In this document: piece after piece, positions 52,347 through 61,776 of the stretch
How the letters are laid out: each line of letters starts with the position of its first letter
How positions within the stretch are numbered: position 1 is the stretch's first letter
Assembly: GCA_029866205.1 (NCBI GenBank)
Contig: JARWZT010000017.1
Location: 117,600-181,599 of the forward strand
DNA from: Rhodoferax sp.
Lineage (GTDB): Bacteria; Pseudomonadota; Gammaproteobacteria; Burkholderiales; Burkholderiaceae_C
Reading direction: 5' to 3'
Length of the DNA: 64,000 nt
Notes under the pieces: model-generated
Told to the model about the DNA's origin: nothing
Databases searched by the model: none
Seen by the model: only the letters and a program-made list of their open reading frames with translations
Program-made: the position numbers and the translations under genes

Positions 52347-53600
52347 TTATTGGTAGCTGCGGGCGTCTTCAATCACCTTGCCGTCGTTGGGCAAACTGCC
52401 CGGTGCGGCCAATTCCACCAATGCGCGCAGTTTGGTGACATCGCGCACCGCATCGGCCAGGCGGTCCGCCAAACCTTCGACGGCAGAGCCGCTTTCCACC
52501 CTGAGGGTCATCACGTCTTGCGCCATGGCGCCACTCACCACCAGTCGGGCACGAAGCACTTCGGGGAAACGCTTGGCGATCTGGTCCACCTGCTCCGGGT
52601 GAACAAACATGCCCCGAATTTTGGTCGTCTGGTCTGCCCGACCCATCCAGCCTTTGATCCGCAGGTTGCTGCGACCCGTGGGGCAACTGCCCGGCAAGAC
52701 CGCCGACAGGTCACCGGTACCAAACCGGATCAAGGGATAGGCCGCGTTCAGGGTGGTGACCACCACCTCGCCCACTTCACCCTCGGCGACCGGATCACCG
52801 GTACCAGGGCGCACAATTTCCAAAATCACACCCTCGTCCACCACCAAACCCTGGCGGGCTGCCGTTTCGTAGGCAATCAACCCGACATCGGCCGTGGCGT
52901 AGCACTGGTAGGCGTCCACACCCTGCGCTGTCATCCAGTCGCGCAAAGAAGGGGGAAACGCCTCGCCCGAGACCAAGGCCTTGCGCAGACTTGGCAGAGT
53001 CACGCCCAACTCCCGCGCTTTTTCGAGAATGATTTTCAGAAAACTCGGCGTGCCAATATAGCCCGAAGCTTGCAACTCCGCCATTGCTCCGACCTGTTGT
53101 TCGGTCTGGCCGGTGCCACCAGCAAACACCGTGCAGCCCAGCGCATGCGCACCCGTCTCCATCATGGAACCGGCCGGCGTGAAGTGATAACTGAAGCAGT
53201 TGTGAATCAACTCTCCGCTGCGAAATCCGGCGGCATACATGGCGCGCGCCATGCGCCAATAGTCCTTAGACGTGCCCTCGGGCTCGTAGATCGTTCCAGG
53301 ACTGGCAAATACACGGGGCATTGACGGACCAAAACCCAGCGCACTAAACCCTCCAAAAATATTGCCTCCTGCAGCACGCGCCGCCAATTGCTGCTGCAGC
53401 AAGGCATGCTTTCGAATCACGGGCAGGCCCGCAAGGGCTTCACGCGTCGTGATGGCGCCTGCGTCAATGTGCGCCAACGACTGCGCAAATGCGGGGGCCT
53501 GCGCCTTGGCATGGGCAATGTGGGCCGGCAAAGCGGCCATAAGTGTCGCTTCGCGCAGCTCGGTGGAGCGACATTCCAGCGCGTCGTAAGGGTCTGACAT
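52347..53600 (-). CDS. phenylacetate-CoA ligase-like adenylating enzyme
   Basis: This 417-residue protein is of the PaaK/adenylate-forming family (about 430 residues is usual). Visible are EPEGTSKDYWRMARAMYAAG, FSYHFTPAGSMMETG, GTGQTEQQV, SGEAFPPSLRDWM, CYATADVG and the C-terminal VHPEQVDQIAKRFPEV domain. It would activate an aromatic or other carboxylate to its CoA thioester. It lies 17 bp after the LivF-like ATPase gene, so import and activation are probably coupled. The substrate is unresolved. Confidence 0.85.
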   Translation of the reverse strand: MSDPYDALECRSTELREATLMAALPAHIAHAKAQAPAFAQSLAHIDAGAITTREALAGLPVIRKHALLQQQLAARAAGGNIFGGFSALGFGPSMPRVFASPGTIYEPEGTSKDYWRMARAMYAAGFRSGELIHNCFSYHFTPAGSMMETGAHALGCTVFAGGTGQTEQQVGAMAELQASGYIGTPSFLKIILEKARELGVTLPSLRKALVSGEAFPPSLRDWMTAQGVDAYQCYATADVGLIAYETAARQGLVVDEGVILEIVRPGTGDPVAEGEVGEVVVTTLNAAYPLIRFGTGDLSAVLPGSCPTGRSNLRIKGWMGRADQTTKIRGMFVHPEQVDQIAKRFPEVLRARLVVSGAMAQDVMTLRVESGSAVEGLADRLADAVRDVTKLRALVELAAPGSLPNDGKVIEDARSYQ

Positions 53601-53617
53601 ACAGTGTCCTCAGGGGT

Positions 53618-54427
53618 TTATGCCAACCAGCGCTTGCGCCGTTTGTAGCTCTTCACGTCTTTAAAACTCTTGCGTTCACCACCGCCCACGCCGAGGTAGA
53701 ACTCCTTGACGTCCTCGTTGTTTGCCAAATCACTGGCCACGCCGTCCATCACCACGCGGCCGGATTCCATGATGTAGCCGTAGTCCGCGTAGCGAAGCGC
53801 CATATTGGTGTTTTGCTCTGCCAAAAGAAAGGTGACTTTTTCCTTGGCATTCAGGTCTTTTACGATTTCGAACACTTCTTCCACAATTTGTGGTGCCAGC
53901 CCCATCGAAGGCTCATCCAGCAAAACCATGCTGGGGTTGGTCATCAAAGCGCGACCAATGGCACACATTTGCTGCTCACCCCCAGAGGTGTAGGCTGCTT
54001 GGCTCGATCTCCGCGTTTTGAGCCGGGGGAAGTAGCTGTAGACCTTTTCCAGGTTTGCATCGACTTCGGCCTTGTTTTTGCGGGTGTAGCCTCCGGTCAA
54101 CAGATTTTCTTCGATGGTCAGGTGGGCAAAGCAGTGGCGTCCCTCCATGACCTGGACCACCCCACGTTGAACCAAATCGGCGGGCGACAGGTTTTCGATC
54201 CGCTCTCCCCGCAACTCAATGCTGCCTTTGGTGACCGCACCGCGCTCACCCGCCAACAAATTGCTGACCGCTCGCAAGGTGGTGGTTTTGCCCGCTCCAT
54301 TGCCACCCAAAATCGCCACAATCTTGCCCTGAGGCACTTGCAGCGAAACGCCTTTCAGCACCAGGATGACGTGGTTGTAAATGACCTCGATGCCGTTGAC
54401 ATTGAGAACGATGTTGTTGGTGTCCAT
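53618..54427 (-). CDS. livF: branched-chain-type ABC transporter ATP-binding protein (LivF-like)
   Basis: This 269-residue ATPase has Walker A GGNGAGKTT, signature YTSGGEQQMCAIGRALM, Walker B SMVLLDEPSMGLAP and the switch region LLAEQN. The C-terminal tail is longer than in E. coli LivF and strongly basic (KSFKDVKSYKRRKRW). ATG 54427 follows GGACAG. It is separated from the binding-protein gene by two tandem hairpins. Confidence 0.9.
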   Translation of the reverse strand: MDTNNIVLNVNGIEVIYNHVILVLKGVSLQVPQGKIVAILGGNGAGKTTTLRAVSNLLAGERGAVTKGSIELRGERIENLSPADLVQRGVVQVMEGRHCFAHLTIEENLLTGGYTRKNKAEVDANLEKVYSYFPRLKTRRSSQAAYTSGGEQQMCAIGRALMTNPSMVLLDEPSMGLAPQIVEEVFEIVKDLNAKEKVTFLLAEQNTNMALRYADYGYIMESGRVVMDGVASDLANNEDVKEFYLGVGGGERKSFKDVKSYKRRKRWLA

Positions 54428-54481
54428 AGATTTCTGTCCTTCACCCTCGCATAAGGCCATGCGCTTTGCATGGGCTGTTTT

Positions 54482-54550
54482 CCAATCGGCAGCGCTGCCC
54501 GCAAGGCTGCCGATTGGACTGCAGCGTCCGGCAAACATGCCGTCCGCTGC
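54482..54550 (-). other. tandem hairpins between binding-protein gene and livF
   Basis: Perfect 12-bp stem CCAATCGGCAGC (54482-54493) with GCTGCCGATTGG (54506-54517) is followed by a second stem built from GCAGCG/CGCTGC (54521-54526, 54545-54550) and GGCA/TGCC. They lie in the 132-bp gap inside the operon. Neither has a T-run, so they look like mRNA-stabilising or processing elements that would raise the amount of binding protein relative to ATPase. Confidence 0.6.
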
Positions 54551-54559
54551 AGACACTCA

Positions 54560-55906
54560 TCAAGACTGGCAGTCCGCAGGTGTGCGGGGTGTCAGCTTCT
54601 TGTCGGCGGCATACTTGGCCGCTGTGGCTTTAACCAAGGGCTTGAGAATCTGCTCATCCGCCTGCAGCCAGTCAGAGGAGAATTTCCACTCTTTGCCGTC
54701 CCAGGTGTGAACACGCGCCCAGTTGGAGCCCATGTGGTCCACGCAGGATGTGCTGATGGGGCGCATGACCCCGCCGAAGCCCAAGGCATCCAGTTTTTTC
54801 TGGTCGAGTGCCAGGTTTTCATAACCCCAACGCGCTTGCTCGCCCGTCATCCACTTGCCTTTGCCAAAACGCTCTTGTGCGCGGGCAACGCCCTCAACCG
54901 CCATCATGGCGCTCATGGCACCGCGCATGTACAGCACCTGACCCACTTCCTCTTTAGGACCGGTGCCTTGGCCTTTGGCGTGGACCATGGCCAGAATATC
55001 CTTCACCACCTTGGAGTTCGGTTCAGCACCATGCTGCATGGTGACGGCGTTGTAGCCCTTTGCACCCTCGCCGACGTCCTTGACATCAGGCTCGGCGCCC
55101 GACCACCAAACGCCATACATTTTTTCGCGGGGGTAGCCCGTGGCCTGGGCTTCTTTCAGCGAAGTGGAGTTCATCACACCCCAGCCCCACAGCAAGACGT
55201 AATCCGGCTTGGATTGACGCACCTGCAACCAAGTGGACTTTTGGTCTACGCCAGGTGCGGTGACAGGGAGTAACTGCAAGTTGAAACCATGCATGGCAGC
55301 GCGCTCTTGCAGCAGGGGAATGGGCTCCTTGCCATAAGGCGAGTCGTGGTAAACCAGCGCAATCTTCTTGCCTTTCAGGTTGTCCATTCCACCTTCTTTT
55401 TTGCCAACCGTTTGCACCAGCACGTCAGCAGCCAGCCAGTACGTTCCCGCCAAGGGGAAGTTCCACTTGAACACGGTGCCGTCCTGGCTCTCACTGCGGC
55501 CATAGCCCGCAGTGATCAAAGGAATCTTGTCGCCGGGTGCTTTTTCAGTCAGCGCAAAGGTGATCCCGGTGGACAAGGGCTGGAACACGGTGGCACCACC
55601 GTATTTGCCCTTCAGGCGCTCATAGCACTCAACACCGCGGGCCGTGTCGTAGCCCGTTTCACACTCTTCGTAGACGATTTTCACGCCGTTGATGCCACCC
55701 TTGGCGTTGACCAGTTTCAGATAGTCGGAGTAGCCATTGGCCCATGGCACGCCATTGGGTGCATACGGACCGGTTCGGTACGGCAGCCCAGGAAAAAACT
55801 GGTCGGGTTGCGCGCCCGCTTTAGCGGCAGCCGGCTTGGTTTGGGCAAGTGCGGCCGTGCCAAGGGCACTGACCAAAACTGCCAACACTGCGGTTTTCAT
55901 TTTCAT
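54560..55906 (-). CDS. ABC transporter substrate-binding protein (LivK-like, long)
   Basis: This 448-residue periplasmic protein has a signal peptide (MKMKTAVLAVLVSALGTAALAQ) and a type I periplasmic-binding fold (YRTGPYAPNGVPWANGYSDYLKLVNAKGGINGVKI, YEECETGYDTARGVECYERL). It is longer than LivK (about 345 residues) and belongs to the group found with aromatic or aliphatic acid catabolism genes. AGGAG precedes the start. It lies between permease genes and livF. Confidence 0.88.
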   Translation of the reverse strand: MKMKTAVLAVLVSALGTAALAQTKPAAAKAGAQPDQFFPGLPYRTGPYAPNGVPWANGYSDYLKLVNAKGGINGVKIVYEECETGYDTARGVECYERLKGKYGGATVFQPLSTGITFALTEKAPGDKIPLITAGYGRSESQDGTVFKWNFPLAGTYWLAADVLVQTVGKKEGGMDNLKGKKIALVYHDSPYGKEPIPLLQERAAMHGFNLQLLPVTAPGVDQKSTWLQVRQSKPDYVLLWGWGVMNSTSLKEAQATGYPREKMYGVWWSGAEPDVKDVGEGAKGYNAVTMQHGAEPNSKVVKDILAMVHAKGQGTGPKEEVGQVLYMRGAMSAMMAVEGVARAQERFGKGKWMTGEQARWGYENLALDQKKLDALGFGGVMRPISTSCVDHMGSNWARVHTWDGKEWKFSSDWLQADEQILKPLVKATAAKYAADKKLTPRTPADCQS

Positions 55907-55961
55907 ACGAGTCTCCTACGGGGTTTGCACGAGAGTGCGGTTGGTTTAAAGAAAGAACAAC

Positions 55962-57038
55962 TTAATGCGGGAAGGGCCACAAGCGCATTTTTTGCTTGCC
56001 AATGGACCACAGCTTGGCCAAGCCGTGAGGTTCCACGATCAGGAACCACACGATCAGCGCGCCGAAAATGATCAACTCGGCATGGGAGATCCCTGAGGTT
56101 GAAATTTCAACCCCAAAGAGCGCGCCCAGCAAGGGCAAAAACTGATTCAGCGCAATCGGAAGCACCACGATAAAGGCCGCACCAAAAAAGCTGCCCATGA
56201 TCGATCCCATGCCACCAATGATCACCATGAACAACAGGCGAAACGACATTTCCACCGAAAACGCGGCAGGCTCCCAAGCGCCCAGGTACACAAATCCCCA
56301 AAGAGCGCCGGCCACACCGATGATGAAGGAGCTCACGGCAAATGCCGTCAGCTTGGCATACATGGGACGAATACCTATCACGGCAGCGGCCACGTCCATG
56401 TCGCGGATGGCCATCCATTCACGACCGATCGCGCTGCGCACGAGGTTCTTGGCAAGCAAGCCGAGCACAACCAATATGGAAAGGCACAGCAGGTATTTGG
56501 CCACGGGTGTTTCCAACGGAATGCCCATGATTTGCAAACCGGACACGGAAACCGAGCCCGACGGGGAATCATTGGTAAACCACTTGATGCGCAAAAACAT
56601 CCAGTCGCTGAAAAACTGTGCAGCCAGCGTGGCTACAGCGAGGTACAGGCCTTTCACCCGCAAGCTGGGCAAGCCAAACAGGATCCCAAAGGCCGAAGCA
56701 CAAATTCCTCCCAGAATCAGCGACACCAGCAAAGGCAGCTCCGGGATACGGGCAAAAAAGTTGAAGCCAGCGTAGGCGCCCACCGCCATAAACGCGCCTG
56801 AACCCAAGGAAATCTGCCCACAGTAGCCCACCAGCACATTCACCCCCAGCGCGGCAAGCGACATGATCACGAAGGGAATAAGAATGGCGCGAAACATGTA
56901 GTCGCTGCCGAGCATGGGCACCAACAAGAACGCTGCAGCGATGATCAGCAGCACGCCCCAGCGGTCTTGCGCAATCGGAAAAATCTGCTGATCCGCCCGG
57001 TAGCTGGTTTTGAACTGGCCGTTTTCTCTGTAAATCAT
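55962..57038 (-). CDS. livM: branched-chain-type ABC transporter permease (LivM-like)
   Basis: This 358-residue inner-membrane protein has about nine to ten hydrophobic segments, the motif GYCGQISLGSGAFMAVGAYA, and the EAA-like loop region around GREWMAIRDMDVAAAVIG. It forms the channel with the LivH-like protein. It follows livH by 65 bp and precedes the binding-protein gene by 55 bp. Confidence 0.9.
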   Translation of the reverse strand: MIYRENGQFKTSYRADQQIFPIAQDRWGVLLIIAAAFLLVPMLGSDYMFRAILIPFVIMSLAALGVNVLVGYCGQISLGSGAFMAVGAYAGFNFFARIPELPLLVSLILGGICASAFGILFGLPSLRVKGLYLAVATLAAQFFSDWMFLRIKWFTNDSPSGSVSVSGLQIMGIPLETPVAKYLLCLSILVVLGLLAKNLVRSAIGREWMAIRDMDVAAAVIGIRPMYAKLTAFAVSSFIIGVAGALWGFVYLGAWEPAAFSVEMSFRLLFMVIIGGMGSIMGSFFGAAFIVVLPIALNQFLPLLGALFGVEISTSGISHAELIIFGALIVWFLIVEPHGLAKLWSIGKQKMRLWPFPH

Positions 57039-57103
57039 CTCAATCCTCTTTTTCGAAAGGGGCTGCGCCAGATTCGGCTGGGCCCCACGGAGTTGCTACT
57101 GGA

Positions 57104-58033
57104 CTACACACGGTCGATAATTTTTTCGCCAAACAGGCCCTGGGGCCTGACCAGCAAGAACAGCAGCGCCAGCACGTAGGCAAACCAGATTTCGATGCCA
57201 CCACCCACGTAGGGACCCAAAAATACTTCGGAAAGCTTTTCGCCGACACCAATAATCAGGCCACCAATAATGGCACCCGGGACCGAAGTAAGGCCACCGA
57301 GGATCACCACCGGCAAGGCCCGAAGTGCCACCGTGGTCAGTGAAAACTGCACCCCCAGTTTGCTTCCCCAAATCATGCCCGCGACCAAGGCTACAACCCC
57401 CGCAACGCTCCAAACGATCACCCAAATTCGGTTCAGGGGAATGCCGATACTCTGGGCCGCCTGATGGTCGTCGGCAACTGCGCGAAGCGCCCGGCCTGTG
57501 GCCGTTTTCTGGAAGAAGACACTCAACAAGGTGACCAGTACTGCGGCTATCAGCGCAGCGTAGAGGTCTTCTTTGTTGATCAGAATGCCGCCTTCAAACA
57601 TTTGCTCCAAAACCAGGATGGGCTCTTTGGGCATCCCCACGTCAATTTTGTAAATATCACTGCCGAAGATGGTTTGGCCGATGCCATCCAGGAAGTAGCT
57701 GATGCCCAGGGTGGCCATCAAAAGGGTGGTTCCTTCCTGGTTTACCAGGTGGCGCAAGGCGAGCCGCTCTATGAGCCAGGCCACCAAAAACATGATGGCT
57801 GCGGCCACCACAAACGCCATAAAGGTGGTGAGCACCGGATTGGCAATGCCAGTCCACAGCGGAATCCACTCAGAAAACCGCGCCATGGCCAGCGCAGCAA
57901 ACAACACCATTGCGCCTTGCGCAAAATTGAACACCCCTGAGGCCTTGTAGATCAAAACAAAGCCCAAGGCAACCAGCGAATACAGCATGCCGGCCATCAG
58001 GCCGCCCAGCAAAGTTTCAAGAAAAAATGCCAT
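57104..58033 (-). CDS. livH: branched-chain-type ABC transporter permease (LivH-like)
   Basis: This 309-residue permease has about eight membrane segments and LVALGFVLIYKASGVFNFAQGAM, typical for LivH. The EAA loop region is RALRAVADDHQAAQSIGIPLNRIW. It lies 11 bp after the livG-like gene. Confidence 0.9.
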   Translation of the reverse strand: MAFFLETLLGGLMAGMLYSLVALGFVLIYKASGVFNFAQGAMVLFAALAMARFSEWIPLWTGIANPVLTTFMAFVVAAAIMFLVAWLIERLALRHLVNQEGTTLLMATLGISYFLDGIGQTIFGSDIYKIDVGMPKEPILVLEQMFEGGILINKEDLYAALIAAVLVTLLSVFFQKTATGRALRAVADDHQAAQSIGIPLNRIWVIVWSVAGVVALVAGMIWGSKLGVQFSLTTVALRALPVVILGGLTSVPGAIIGGLIIGVGEKLSEVFLGPYVGGGIEIWFAYVLALLFLLVRPQGLFGEKIIDRV

Positions 58034-58044
58034 GGTCTATTTCC

Positions 58045-58827
58045 TCAGTGGCTGGTGCCAAGATAGGCGCTGATGACGTCAGGGTTGTTGCGTACCTCGT
58101 CTGGCGTGCCGTCGCCAATTTTTTTGCCGTAATCCAGCACCACAACGCGGTCCGAGATGTCCATCACCACACCCATATCGTGTTCAATCAGCACCACGGT
58201 GGTGCCAAACTCTTCATTCACGTCCAGCACAAAGCGGCACATGTCCTGCTTTTCCTCGACGTTCATTCCAGCCATGGGCTCATCCAGCAACAACACTTGT
58301 GGCTCCATGGCCAAGGCGCGGCCCAAATCAACACGCTTTTGCAGGCCATAGGGCAGTTGCCCGACGGGGGTCTTGCGGTAGGCCTGGATTTCCAGGAAGT
58401 CGATGATGTGTTCCACAAACTCCCGGTGCTGTTCTTCTTCGCGCTGGGCCGGGCCAATGCGCAGCGCTTGCATCAGCAGGTTGCTCTTGATGCGGAGGTT
58501 GCGGCCGGTCATGATGTTGTCAATCACACTCATGCCTTTGAAAAGCGCCAGGTTCTGGAAAGTCCGTCCAATACCCATCACCGCAACCTGGTGGCTGTCC
58601 ATGTGGTCAAAGGTTTGGCCGCGAAAGGTAATCGAGCCCTGCTGTGGCGTGTAGACCCCGTTGATGCAGTTGAGCATCGAGCTCTTGCCCGCCCCATTCG
58701 GGCCAATAATGGCGCGCACTTCATGCTCACGCACGTTGAATGAAATGTCAGTTAGCGCCTTGACGCCACCAAAACTCAGGGAAATATTGCTGACGTCCAG
58801 AATGACATCGCCAATTTTCTTGTTCAT
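58045..58827 (-). CDS. livG: branched-chain-type ABC transporter ATP-binding protein (LivG-like)
   Basis: This 260-residue ATPase has Walker A GPNGAGKSS, Walker B VLLLDEPMAGMN and a family-specific signature LPYGLQKRVDLGRALA. Its ATG overlaps the stop of the acyl-CoA ligase gene by 4 bp (ATGA), so it is translated with that gene. Confidence 0.9.
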   Translation of the reverse strand: MNKKIGDVILDVSNISLSFGGVKALTDISFNVREHEVRAIIGPNGAGKSSMLNCINGVYTPQQGSITFRGQTFDHMDSHQVAVMGIGRTFQNLALFKGMSVIDNIMTGRNLRIKSNLLMQALRIGPAQREEEQHREFVEHIIDFLEIQAYRKTPVGQLPYGLQKRVDLGRALAMEPQVLLLDEPMAGMNVEEKQDMCRFVLDVNEEFGTTVVLIEHDMGVVMDISDRVVVLDYGKKIGDGTPDEVRNNPDVISAYLGTSH

Positions 58828-60770
58828 GCTGCTACCTTTCGGGGCGCGAATACCTTCGCATCGTCTATCTTGAGCGTTGCACTTACGCTGCCACTGCGCC
58901 CATCCTCGAACTTGACCACCGTTTCAATGAACTGACTGGTGCGCCCTTCGTACAGCGCATCCACCAGCGCCAGGTATTTTTCTGCGATGAAGCCCCGGCG
59001 CACCTTGTTGGTACGGGTGAGCTCTCCGTCATCGGCATCGAGTTCTTTGTGCAGCACCAAAAAGCGGCTGACTTGCGAGCCCGCAAGCAAATCGTCCGCG
59101 CTGAGGTCGGCATTGACTTTTTCAACACACTCCTTGACGAGCTGGTAGACCTCGGGCTTTTGCGCCAGATCGGTGTAGCCGGCGTACGGCAGATTGCGAC
59201 GCTCTGCCCAGTTACCGACCGCGTCAAAGTCAATGTTGATCATGACGCAAACTTTTTCCCGGCCATCGCCATAGGCCACGACTTCCTTGATTTGGGGAAA
59301 GAACTTGAGCTTGTTTTCCACGTATTTGGGGGCAAACATGGCACCGTCAAAGGCCCCGCCTTTGATGCGGCCCACGTCCTTGACGCGATCAATGATTTTC
59401 AAATGGCCATGGGCATCGATAAAACCCGCGTCACTGGTGTGGTACCAGCCGTCAGAAGTCAGCACTTCGGCCGTGGCTGCCGGATTTTTGAAGTATTCCC
59501 GCAACAAACCGGGCGACTTGACCAGGATTTCGCCGTTTTCAGCGACTTTGATCTCGACCCCCGCACACGGCACGCCCACCGTGTCCGCACGCGCTTCGTG
59601 GTCGGGCTGAAGGCAAACAAACACGGCCGTCTCGGTCGACCCATACAACTGCTTCAGATTGACACCGATGGAGCGGTAAAAACTGAACAAATCGGGACCG
59701 ATGGCTTCACCCGCCGTGTAGGCCACGCGCACCCGGCTAAAACCCAGGTTGTTGCGCAAGGGTCCGTACACCAATATATTTCCCAGCGCATAGAGCACAC
59801 GGTCCACCCAACCCACCGACTGTCCCGCCATGAGTGTCGGCCCGACGCGCTGCGCGACCGACATAAAGTAATGGAACATACGCCGCTTGAGCGCACCTGC
59901 GTCTTCCATTCGGATCATCACGCTGGTGAGCAGTCCCTCAAAAACCCGCGGCGGTGCAAAGTAATAGCTTGGACCAACTTCCTTCAGGTCGATGGTGACG
60001 GTGGCTGCCGATTCCGGGCAGTTCACCACATAGCCGCAGGCCAACCACTGCGCATAGCTAAAAATATTTTGCCCAATCCAGGCCACAGGCATGTAAGCGA
60101 GCACCTCTTCCTCATGGGTCAGGTGGTCAAAATCTGCGCCTGCACGGGCTCTGTTCAGCAAGGAGTCGTGGGTGTGTACAACGCCCTTGGGGTTGCCGGT
60201 GGTCCCCGAGGTGAAGAACATGGCGCCCACATCATCGGATTTGATTTGTGCCACCGCATTTTTCAGAAACCCGGGATGGGCGTTGGCGTGGACCTTGCCA
60301 GCCGCCAACAACTCGTCCAACGCCGCCAGGCCCGGCTCATCGTAGCTGCGCAAGCCCCGTGGATCGTCAAAATAAACATGCGCCAATTGGGGGCACTTGT
60401 CACGAATCTCGAGCAGCTTGTCGACCTGCTCCTGGTCTTCCGCAAAGGCAAAGCGCACTTCGGCGTTATTGATCGGAAACACACACTCCAAGGCGGCGGC
60501 ATCTTGGTACAAGGGCACAGGAATGGCACCCAGTGACTGCACGGCCAGCATGGTGGCATACAAGCGGGGCCGGTTCGCCCCCACCACGACCATGTGCTCC
60601 CCTTGACGCAGTCCGGCCTGGTGAAGCCCGGCAGCCAAGTGCTCGACCATGGTGGCCAAATCGCTCCAACTCAGCGACTGCCAAATGCCATATTCCTTTT
60701 CACGCATGGCCGCCGCAGTGGGCCGCTCGCTTGCGTGTTGCAATAGTAGTTTCGGAAAAGTCGTTTGCAT
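58824..60770 (-). CDS. long-chain-type acyl-CoA synthetase (AMP-forming)
   Basis: This 648-residue ligase has the AMP-binding P-loop MFFTSGTTGNPKGVVHTHD, LYGSTET, and the C-terminal hinge and lysine region HLKIIDRVKDVGRIKGGAF. It resembles large bacterial FadD/bubblegum-type ligases that come with Liv transporters. It is the first gene of the operon, before livG-livH-livM-binding protein-livF and the PaaK-like gene. Fatty or aromatic carboxylates are both possible substrates. Confidence 0.87.
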   Translation of the reverse strand: MQTTFPKLLLQHASERPTAAAMREKEYGIWQSLSWSDLATMVEHLAAGLHQAGLRQGEHMVVVGANRPRLYATMLAVQSLGAIPVPLYQDAAALECVFPINNAEVRFAFAEDQEQVDKLLEIRDKCPQLAHVYFDDPRGLRSYDEPGLAALDELLAAGKVHANAHPGFLKNAVAQIKSDDVGAMFFTSGTTGNPKGVVHTHDSLLNRARAGADFDHLTHEEEVLAYMPVAWIGQNIFSYAQWLACGYVVNCPESAATVTIDLKEVGPSYYFAPPRVFEGLLTSVMIRMEDAGALKRRMFHYFMSVAQRVGPTLMAGQSVGWVDRVLYALGNILVYGPLRNNLGFSRVRVAYTAGEAIGPDLFSFYRSIGVNLKQLYGSTETAVFVCLQPDHEARADTVGVPCAGVEIKVAENGEILVKSPGLLREYFKNPAATAEVLTSDGWYHTSDAGFIDAHGHLKIIDRVKDVGRIKGGAFDGAMFAPKYVENKLKFFPQIKEVVAYGDGREKVCVMINIDFDAVGNWAERRNLPYAGYTDLAQKPEVYQLVKECVEKVNADLSADDLLAGSQVSRFLVLHKELDADDGELTRTNKVRRGFIAEKYLALVDALYEGRTSQFIETVVKFEDGRSGSVSATLKIDDAKVFAPRKVAA

Positions 60771-60854
60771 CCCAAATCCTTATGACCAGCTAAAACCCCG
60801 GTGTACGCGTTGGGGCTTTGATGGGCCGATGGTAGAACTGCATTTGACGTTAAG

Positions 60855-60872
60855 TTGTCATTCGAACGACAA
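60855..60872. promoter_or_regulatory. palindromic operator candidate between ligase operon and Crp/Fnr gene
   Basis: TTGTCATTCGAACGACAA is an 18-bp inverted repeat with one mismatched pair, centred on TTCGAA. It lies in the 210-bp divergent gap, 85 bp upstream of the ligase ATG and 109 bp upstream of the regulator ATG. Its size and symmetry suit a dimer of the adjacent Crp/Fnr-family protein. Confidence 0.6.
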
Positions 60873-60980
60873 TTGCCCCGCCCATCCTCTAGGTGTTTTC
60901 CCTTCACTTTCTGAAAACTGACAGCAAAAACGGAAAAGCCCGGCGTTCCTGACTTCAGCTTGACAAACCAAGGCCCTCCA

Positions 60981-61694
60981 ATGACCTCCGACACCAGCCT
61001 GCACCAGCGCCGCCGCCCCCTCACCCACGCCGAGATGGAAGCGATTCCCTGGATTCACCTGCTGAAACCCGATGAGCGCCAGCGCGCGGAGGAAGACCTG
61101 AAGGTCGCCGATGCCAGTCCGGGTGATACCTTGTGCCGCACCGGCCGCCCCGCCACCTACTGGTTTGGCGTGATTGACGGCCTGCTGAAAATGAGCACCG
61201 ACGACGCCCAGGGCCAAACCATGACCTATACCGGAATCCCCCCAGGCGGCTGGTTTGGCGAGGGAACCGCCCTCAAGCGCGAGGCCTACCGTTACAACAT
61301 CCAGGCGCTGCGGGCCAGTCGCGTGGCTGGCCTGCATGTGGATACCTTTCACTGGCTGCTGGACCACTCGATCGGCTTTAACCGCTTTGTGATGAACCAG
61401 CTCAATGAACGCCTAGCCCAGTTCATTGCCGCGCGCGAGATCGACCGCATGAACAACCCTGACGCCCGCGTGGCACGCAGCCTGGCGGCCCTGTTTAACC
61501 CGGTGCTCTACCCCGGTGTGGGCGAGGTTTTGCGCATTACCCAGCAAGAATTGGCCTACCTGATTGGACTCTCGCGCCAGCGGGTCAATGAGGCACTGAC
61601 GACACTGGCAGCCCAAGGCTCAATTCGGGTGGAGTACGGCGGTCTCCGGGTATTGGACCTCGCGGCGCTTCGCTCCCAAGTCCAAGGTCGCTAA
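60981..61694 (+). CDS. Crp/Fnr-family transcriptional regulator
   Basis: This 237-residue regulator has an N-terminal cyclic-nucleotide-binding-like domain (GDTLCRTGRPATYWFGVIDGLLKMS, PGGWFGEGTAL), a long dimer helix and a C-terminal winged helix (RITQQELAYLIGLSRQRVNEALTTLAAQG). No N-terminal Fe-S cysteines of Fnr are present. ATG 60981 follows AAGG. Its position, divergent from the liv/ligase operon, suggests it controls that operon in response to a CoA thioester or other effector. The ligand is unknown. Confidence 0.88.
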   Translation: MTSDTSLHQRRRPLTHAEMEAIPWIHLLKPDERQRAEEDLKVADASPGDTLCRTGRPATYWFGVIDGLLKMSTDDAQGQTMTYTGIPPGGWFGEGTALKREAYRYNIQALRASRVAGLHVDTFHWLLDHSIGFNRFVMNQLNERLAQFIAAREIDRMNNPDARVARSLAALFNPVLYPGVGEVLRITQQELAYLIGLSRQRVNEALTTLAAQGSIRVEYGGLRVLDLAALRSQVQGR

Positions 61695-61776
61695 GAACGA
61701 CAATACGCCACTTGCGCCACCACTTGGCGGCCTTGGCTTTAACCCGCTGCGCAAGCCCCATCCCACTTGTACTTCC

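Noticed and set aside
59049..60536. Plus-strand open frame of 495 codons
   Set aside because: It is antisense to the acyl-CoA synthetase gene, which has full family motifs. The antisense product is rich in His, Arg and Gly without any fold signs.
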